Shown here: positions 6,261-9,848 of the stretch, piece by piece | Layout of the letters: the number at the start of each line of letters is the position of its first letter | Position numbering within the stretch: position 1 is the first letter of the stretch | Assembly: GCA_027451915.1 (NCBI GenBank) | Contig: DAIDHU010000449.1 | Coordinates: 1 to 9,848, forward strand | DNA length: 9,848 nucleotides | Origin: Thiomonas sp. | GTDB lineage: Bacteria > Pseudomonadota > Gammaproteobacteria > Burkholderiales > Burkholderiaceae_C | Direction of reading: 5' to 3' | Program-made: the position numbers and the translations under genes | Notes under the pieces: model-generated | Database searches by the model: none | Seen by the model: the letters and a program-made list of their open reading frames with translations, nothing else | Told to the model about the DNA's origin: nothing

Positions 6261-7689
6261 CAGGCATCGGCTGAGTGGGCCCTGCCTGTCACGCGCAGGC
6301 GCCCTGCTGGCGGGCAGCCTGATGCTCGCCAGCTGCACCGTGGGCCCCGATTTCCGCGCTCCGCGAGCTCCGGCCGAGTCCGCCTACACCCCGCGGCCGG
6401 TCACCCTGGGCGTGCCCGGCGCCTCGGCCCCGGCGCAGCGCCTGCGCGCCGACGCCGCACTGCCGGCGCGCTGGTGGCGCGCCTTCGGCAACCCGGGGCT
6501 CGATGCCACCGTCGAACTGGCGCTGGCCGACAGCCCCACCCTGGGGCAGGCCGCGGCTGCGCTGGCGCAGGCGCGCGAGCAGGTGCTGGCCGCGCGCGGC
6601 GCGGCGCTGCCGCAACTGGACCTGCAAGCCTCGGGCACGCGAGCCAGCGCCCAGGCGGGGGCCCCCGTGCTCGAGCAGTACAGCGCCGGCCCCCTGGTGA
6701 GTTTCGCGCCCGACGTGTTCGGCGGCACGCGGCGCCTGGTCGAGCAGCGCCAGGCGCTGGTCGAGGTGCAGGCAGCCCAGCTCGACGCCGTTCGCCTGAG
6801 CCTGAGCGCCCAGGTGGTCGACCAGGTCATTACCGCCGCCTCGGCCCGCGAACAACTGCGGGCCCTGGGCGACATCCTCGGCTCCGACCGCGACAACCTT
6901 CGGCTGGTGGAGCTGGCACGCGCGGCGGGCCGCGCATCCGGCGCCGATCTGGCCGCGGCGCGAGCCCAGCTCGGCGCCGACCAGACCCTCGAACCCCCGC
7001 TGCGCCAGCAGCTGGCGGCCGCGCAGGACGCGCTGGCCCTGCTGGTCGGGCGGGGCGCCGGCGCCTGGCAGGCGCCGGGCTTCGAGCTGGCCGAGCTGCG
7101 CCTGCCCCTCGAGCTGAGCATGGTGGTGCCCTCGCGACTCCTGCGCCAGCGTCCGGACATTCGCGCCGCCGAGGCCCAATTGCACGCGGCCAGCGCCGCC
7201 ATCGGCGTGGCCGAGGCCGATCTGTTTCCCCGCATCGCGCTCGACGCCAGCTGGAGCGCCCAGTCAGCCGGCCTGGGCACGCTGTTGTCGGGCGGCCAGG
7301 CCTGGGGCTTGTCGGCGGCGCTGGGCGCGCCGCTGTGGCACGGCGGCACCCTGCGCGCCCAGCGCCGCGCCGCGCAACAGGCCTATGAAGGCCAGCTGCA
7401 GCTGTACCGCCAGACCGTGCTGCAGGCCTTCGCGCAGGTTGCCGACGTGTTGCAGGCCCTGCAGCACGACGCGCAGGCCGTGCAGGCCCAGCAACAGGCG
7501 CTGGCCAGCGCCGCCGAATCGCTGCGCATGGCGCGCGACGCCTACGAGGCCGGTGCCGGTAGCCTGCTGCAGGTGCTCTCGGCCCAGCGCGGGTTCGCGC
7601 AGGCGCGCATCGGCCAGGCCCAGGCCAGCGCGCGCCAGCTGGCCGACAGCGCCCAGTGGTTCAGCGCCATGGGTGCGGTGCCGCGCTGA
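6253..7689 (+). CDS. NodT/OprM-family outer-membrane efflux lipoprotein
   Basis: This is the TolC-like trimeric channel that gives the exporter its outer-membrane exit. The 478-residue product starts with a lipoprotein signal peptide whose lipobox is LAS-C, so Cys28 should be lipidated. It is followed by TVGPDF, the usual start of mature OprM/NodT proteins. Two OEP repeats are visible at about 70-265 and 280-470. Each has long Ala/Gln/Leu helices (ALAQAREQVLAARGAALPQL and AFAQVADVLQALQ). The second repeat carries the family signature RPDIRAAEAQL (300-310), then IGVAEADLFPRIALDASW. The ATG overlaps the last 8 nt of the macB-like gene (ATGAATGA), with a weak GAGG at 6240-6243, so translation is probably coupled. 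An upstream in-frame extension to 6016 only shadows macB. Its position after adaptor and ATPase matches OpmQ in PvdRT-OpmQ. No convincing terminator follows. Confidence 0.92.
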   Translation: MNDRHRLSGPCLSRAGALLAGSLMLASCTVGPDFRAPRAPAESAYTPRPVTLGVPGASAPAQRLRADAALPARWWRAFGNPGLDATVELALADSPTLGQAAAALAQAREQVLAARGAALPQLDLQASGTRASAQAGAPVLEQYSAGPLVSFAPDVFGGTRRLVEQRQALVEVQAAQLDAVRLSLSAQVVDQVITAASAREQLRALGDILGSDRDNLRLVELARAAGRASGADLAAARAQLGADQTLEPPLRQQLAAAQDALALLVGRGAGAWQAPGFELAELRLPLELSMVVPSRLLRQRPDIRAAEAQLHAASAAIGVAEADLFPRIALDASWSAQSAGLGTLLSGGQAWGLSAALGAPLWHGGTLRAQRRAAQQAYEGQLQLYRQTVLQAFAQVADVLQALQHDAQAVQAQQQALASAAESLRMARDAYEAGAGSLLQVLSAQRGFAQARIGQAQASARQLADSAQWFSAMGAVPR

Positions 7690-7872
7690 AGGTCGCGGTA
7701 CGGCGCCCTGGAGCTCCCGCGGGCTACAAAGCTGTTTCAAAGTAAGAATAATTGCTCGAACGCAGCAGATTTCTTGAAATTGTGATCTGCGCATTCTTGC
7801 GCGTCCCCTTATGCTTTTCCCTGGACCGCGGGTGTCGCCCACGCCCGCCTTCGCGACTTTTTTTCCCGGGAC
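7690..7872 (+). promoter_or_regulatory. Intergenic region with AT-rich island, likely promoter/leader
   Basis: This 183-bp gap holds no gene. Positions about 7718-7818 are markedly richer in A and T than anything else in the window, as expected for a promoter region. Elements visible in it include TTGAAA (7774-7779, -35-like) and TATGCT (7810-7815, -10-like), but these are too far apart to pair (30 bp). There are inverted repeats GCAGAT/ATCTGC (7765-7770 and 7785-7790) and GCGCA/TGCGC (7789-7793 and 7798-7802). A CAAAG direct repeat sits at 7727-7731 and 7738-7742. I cannot assign a start site with confidence, but transcription of the HD-like gene most likely begins here. Confidence 0.5.
7828..7864 (+). 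other. Leader hairpin followed by a seven-T run
   Basis: GCGGGTGT (7828-7835) pairs with ACGCCCGC (7841-7848) around a 5-nt loop, with one T-G wobble. A competing, weaker hairpin GTCGC (7834-7838) with GCGAC (7853-7857) ends directly at seven Ts (7858-7864). The T-run is only 8 nt before the ATG at 7873. The arrangement resembles an attenuator, but the second stem is short with a 14-nt loop, so any terminator would be weak. Confidence 0.25.
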
Positions 7873-8955
7873 ATGAACCAGACGGTGGACTTTGCCGCAC
7901 AAGCCGAGGACGCAGCGAGCGCGCGTCTGTACCTGCAGCGCGTGGATGACGGACTGGCAGCCGTCGAGCGCATGCGCGGCAAGGTGGCGCAACTGCTTCT
8001 GGCGCCGAACCTGGACGCCTCCTGGCTGGAGCGCATCGGCCTGGCCGTCGAGGACCTGTTGCAGCTGGCCCGCGAGCACCCGGACCTGGCCCTGTACTTC
8101 CTGCTCAACGAGAAGGTCAACAACCCGGCCCAGTACAGCGCGCTGCATTCGGTGTGTTGCGCGATGATGGTCGTTCTGGGCGCCGCCTGGCTGGGCTGGC
8201 CCGAATCCGAGCTGCGCGGCGTCACCGGCGCGGCCCTGACCATGAACGTGGCCATGGGCGAGCTGCAGGACCTGCTGGCGCGCCAGCTCGAGCCGCCCAG
8301 CATGCGCCAGCGCGAGGTCATCCGCCACCATGCCGAGCGCGGCGCCGATGCGCTGGAGAAGGTCGGCGTCACCGACCCCCTGTGGCTGCAGGCCGTGCGC
8401 GAGCACCATACGGTGCACGGCGACGGCGATGCCCACAGCCTGGAGCCGGGTCAGCGCGCCGCAGAGCTGCTGCGCCGGGTGGACGTGTACGCGGCCAAGC
8501 TGAGCACCCGGCGCACGCGCCAGGCCCTGACCCCGGCGCTGGCGGCGCGCGGCGCCTTGCTGGGCCCGGCCGACCACCCCGACGCCATGGGCGCCACCCT
8601 GCTGCGGGTGCTGGGCCTGTACCCGCCGGGCACCTATGTCGAGCTGGCCGATGGCGAGCTCGGCGTGGTCATCGAACGCGGCAACCGCGCCCATACCCCG
8701 CTGGTGGCCAGCCTGCGCAGGGGCGACGGGCGCGTGCTGCTGGTGCCCCAGGCGCGCGACACCTCGCTGCGGGCGCACTCCGTGCGACGCGGCGTGGATG
8801 CCTCCGCCGTGCAAGTGCGCCCCGGGCACCAGCAGGTGTTGAAGACCAGGCTGCAACTGGGCCTGCCGGCGGCGCTGGTTCCCGCCGAGGCGGCGCGGGA
8901 CGAACCCGAGGCCGCGCGGGACGAACCCGAGGCCGCGGCGGATTCGCTGCAATAG
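7873..8955 (+). CDS. HD-GYP-like phosphohydrolase lacking the HD dyad
   Basis: The middle of this 360-residue protein (about 85-225) follows the order of HD-GYP cyclic-di-GMP phosphodiesterases. His92 is in ALHSVCCAM, and HHAERG lies at 152-157, equivalent to the family His-Pro position. His178-His179 stand where HD-GYP has HHE, and RVDVYAAKLSTRRTRQAL (202-219) matches the DxYDALTSxRxYR-type segment. Where the HD dyad belongs, the sequence reads ALTMNVAMGEL (121-131), so Met124-Asn125 replace His-Asp. The GYP motif is also absent (HGDGDAHS, 182-189). From memory, similar LTMN-type proteins occur in Betaproteobacteria. Residues 1-80 are helical and 240-335 form a beta-rich C-terminal region. 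The tail has a small repeat. No signal peptide or membrane helix is seen. It may bind a nucleotide or partner rather than hydrolyse cyclic-di-GMP. The ribosome site is weak (CGGGA, 7867-7871). Confidence 0.75.
   Translation: MNQTVDFAAQAEDAASARLYLQRVDDGLAAVERMRGKVAQLLLAPNLDASWLERIGLAVEDLLQLAREHPDLALYFLLNEKVNNPAQYSALHSVCCAMMVVLGAAWLGWPESELRGVTGAALTMNVAMGELQDLLARQLEPPSMRQREVIRHHAERGADALEKVGVTDPLWLQAVREHHTVHGDGDAHSLEPGQRAAELLRRVDVYAAKLSTRRTRQALTPALAARGALLGPADHPDAMGATLLRVLGLYPPGTYVELADGELGVVIERGNRAHTPLVASLRRGDGRVLLVPQARDTSLRAHSVRRGVDASAVQVRPGHQQVLKTRLQLGLPAALVPAEAARDEPEAARDEPEAAADSLQ
8887..8937 (+). repeat. 21-bp in-frame tandem repeat at the 3' end of the HD-like gene
   Basis: The unit at 8887-8907 (GAG GCG GCG CGG GAC GAA CCC) repeats at 8908-8928 with one change (GCG to GCC), followed by a partial third copy. 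It encodes EAARDEP twice in the acidic, probably disordered C-terminal tail. The near-identity of the copies points to recent duplication by slippage. Confidence 0.85.
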
Positions 8956-9060
8956 GCGCCCGCCCGCGGCGCCTGCCCGCGGTGCATGCTCGCGGCGACC
9001 GCTCGCGCGGCCCCGGGGAGGCTTCGCTAACATGCCCCGCCGACATTCCAGGAGACGCCG
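8956..9060 (+). promoter_or_regulatory. Intergenic region with ribosome site for the hydrolase gene
   Basis: This 105-bp gap carries a good Shine-Dalgarno, AGGAGA at 9050-9055, placed 5 nt before a TTG codon at 9061; this decides the start of the next gene. TAACAT at 9028-9033 is a weak -10-like hexamer with no clear -35. An 8-base direct repeat GCCCGCGG lies near 8963-8983. No T-run terminator for the preceding gene is visible. Confidence 0.45.
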
Positions 9061-9848
9061 TTGAACCACCAGGAACCCTCCGCCGCGCTCGCGGCTCCCG
9101 TGCTGGTCGAGCGCCACGGGCGCGTCGGACTGCTCACCGTCAACCGGCCGCAGGCGCTGAACGCGCTGGACCTGCAGGCCGTGCGCCGTCTCACCCAGGC
9201 GCTGCGCGACTGGGCCGCCGATCCCGAGGTGATCGGCGTGGTGCTGCGCGGGGCCACTCGCGAAGGCCGCCCGGTCGCGCTGTGCGCCGGGGGCGACATC
9301 AAGTTCTTCCATCGCGCCGGACTCGCCGGCGACCCCGAGCTGGATGCCTTTTTCACCGAGGAATACGCGCTCAACCACCTGATCCACCGCTACCCCAAGC
9401 CCTACGTGGCCCTGATGGACGGCGTGGTCATGGGCGGCGGCATGGGCATCAGCCAGGGCGCCGCGCTGCGCGTGCTCACCGAGCGCTCGGTGCTGGCCAT
9501 GCCCGAGACCAACATCGGGCTGTTTCCCGACGTGGGTGGCGGCTGGTTCCTGGCTCGCTGTCCGGGGCGCCTGGGCGAGTACCTGGCCCTCAGCGGCCAC
9601 GGCCTGCACGCCGCCGACGCCATCGCCTGCGGGCTGGGCGACCTGCTGGTCGACTCCGCGGGCCTGGGGGTGCTGTGCGAGCAACTGCTGCGCGCGCGCG
9701 GCGCGCGACCTTCACGACATCGTCGCCGGCGCCGCGCGTGCGGTCCCGGCGTCGCCGCTGCTGCAGCAGCGCGAGCTCGTCGACCGCCATTTCTCGCGGC
9801 CCGACCTGGCCACGGTCGTGGCCTCGCTGCGCGCCGACGCGGGGGCCT
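9061..9848 (+). CDS. 3-hydroxyisobutyryl-CoA hydrolase-like crotonase, partial, with apparent frameshift
   Basis: This is a crotonase-fold acyl-CoA enzyme most like 3-hydroxyisobutyryl-CoA hydrolase of valine catabolism, although family members are often labelled enoyl-CoA hydratase/isomerase. From the TTG at 9061, LTVNRPQALNALDL (25-38) and LCAGGDIKFF (74-83) form the CoA/oxyanion region. YPKPYVALMDGVVMGGGMG (111-129) and MPETNIGLFPDVGGGWFLAR (147-166) follow, with Glu149 and Asp157 matching the hydrolase-subfamily catalytic pair. After about residue 212 this frame becomes Arg/Ala-rich nonsense. The next frame (from about 9704) reads DLHDIVAGAARAVPASPL and then LVDRHFSRPDLATVVASLRA, a normal hydrolase continuation, open to the window edge. 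The switch lies in a CG-dinucleotide run at 9691-9707 and is consistent with one extra base. It may be a sequencing error, a real mutation or, less likely, programmed. The start rests on AGGAGA at 9050-9055. Confidence 0.82.
   Translation, partial: MNHQEPSAALAAPVLVERHGRVGLLTVNRPQALNALDLQAVRRLTQALRDWAADPEVIGVVLRGATREGRPVALCAGGDIKFFHRAGLAGDPELDAFFTEEYALNHLIHRYPKPYVALMDGVVMGGGMGISQGAALRVLTERSVLAMPETNIGLFPDVGGGWFLARCPGRLGEYLALSGHGLHAADAIACGLGDLLVDSAGLGVLCEQLLRARGARPSRHRRRRRACGPGVAAAAAARARRPPFLAARPGHGRGLAARRRGG

Noticed and set aside
3771..6338. An 855-codon open frame on the minus strand opposite the exporter genes
   Set aside because: The protein is His/Gly/Ala/Arg-rich with no recognisable motifs, and the opposite strand carries unambiguous MacA/MacB genes. 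Long antisense frames are expected at this GC content.
7858..7864. Seven-T run as an intrinsic terminator of the export operon
   Set aside because: The strong hairpin ends 9 nt before it, the hairpin touching it has only 5 bp, and it sits 8 nt before a start codon. I kept it only as a low-confidence leader structure.
7752..7949. A 65-codon + strand frame starting in the AT-rich spacer
   Set aside because: It overlaps the HD-like gene start in another frame, has no ribosome site, and ends in Arg-rich shadow sequence.
7264..9684. An 806-codon minus-strand frame spanning three + strand genes and two spacers
   Set aside because: It crosses the NodT end, HD-like and hydrolase genes with low-complexity His/Gln/Gly content and no domain. 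It is a composition artefact.

Overview
The window is a very GC-rich stretch with strong G/C at third codon positions. Almost all of it is coding, and every supported gene lies on the + strand. The gene families are proteobacterial: a System I cytochrome c maturation protein (CcmI), the stress kinase SrkA, a MacA/MacB/NodT-type export operon and a degenerate HD-GYP protein of a kind I associate with Betaproteobacteria. I read it as the chromosome of a high-GC betaproteobacterium. The phylum-level call is firm; the class is an inference. I see no tRNA, rRNA, CRISPR array, insertion sequence or prophage gene.

Layout. Positions 1-1308 hold the 3' tail of an upstream gene (probably ccmH) overlapped by ccmI, the end of a ccm operon. 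A 118-bp spacer contains three GC-rich stem-loops and leads into srkA (1427-2419, GTG start, no clear Shine-Dalgarno). A 63-residue two-helix membrane protein of unknown function follows (2542-2733). Next comes a compact three-gene operon: periplasmic adaptor (2834-4072), MacB-type ATPase/permease (4095-6260) and NodT-type outer-membrane lipoprotein (6253-7689). The first gap is 22 nt, and the second junction is an 8-nt overlap. After it, 183 non-coding bases include a conspicuous AT-rich island, probably the promoter/leader of the next gene. That gene (7873-8955) encodes an HD-GYP-like protein lacking the HD dyad. Last is a 3-hydroxyisobutyryl-CoA hydrolase-like crotonase (9061 to window end) whose 3' part is in another frame.

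How the genes work together. The adaptor, MacB-like protein and NodT-like channel make up a complete tripartite exporter across both membranes, in the same order as PvdR-PvdT-OpmQ or MacA-MacB plus TolC. Its substrate cannot be read from the window, because no biosynthetic cluster or regulator lies beside it. CcmI, SrkA, the HD-like protein and the hydrolase look like unrelated housekeeping or stress neighbours.

I do not find an obviously new multi-gene system. The points most worth a second look are a Trp in the ABC signature motif of the MacB-like protein (LWGGQ instead of LSGGQ), the missing HD dyad in the HD-GYP-like protein, the apparent frameshift in the hydrolase gene, a lone Cys pair in the adaptor, and a perfect 10-bp hairpin just ahead of the srkA start.
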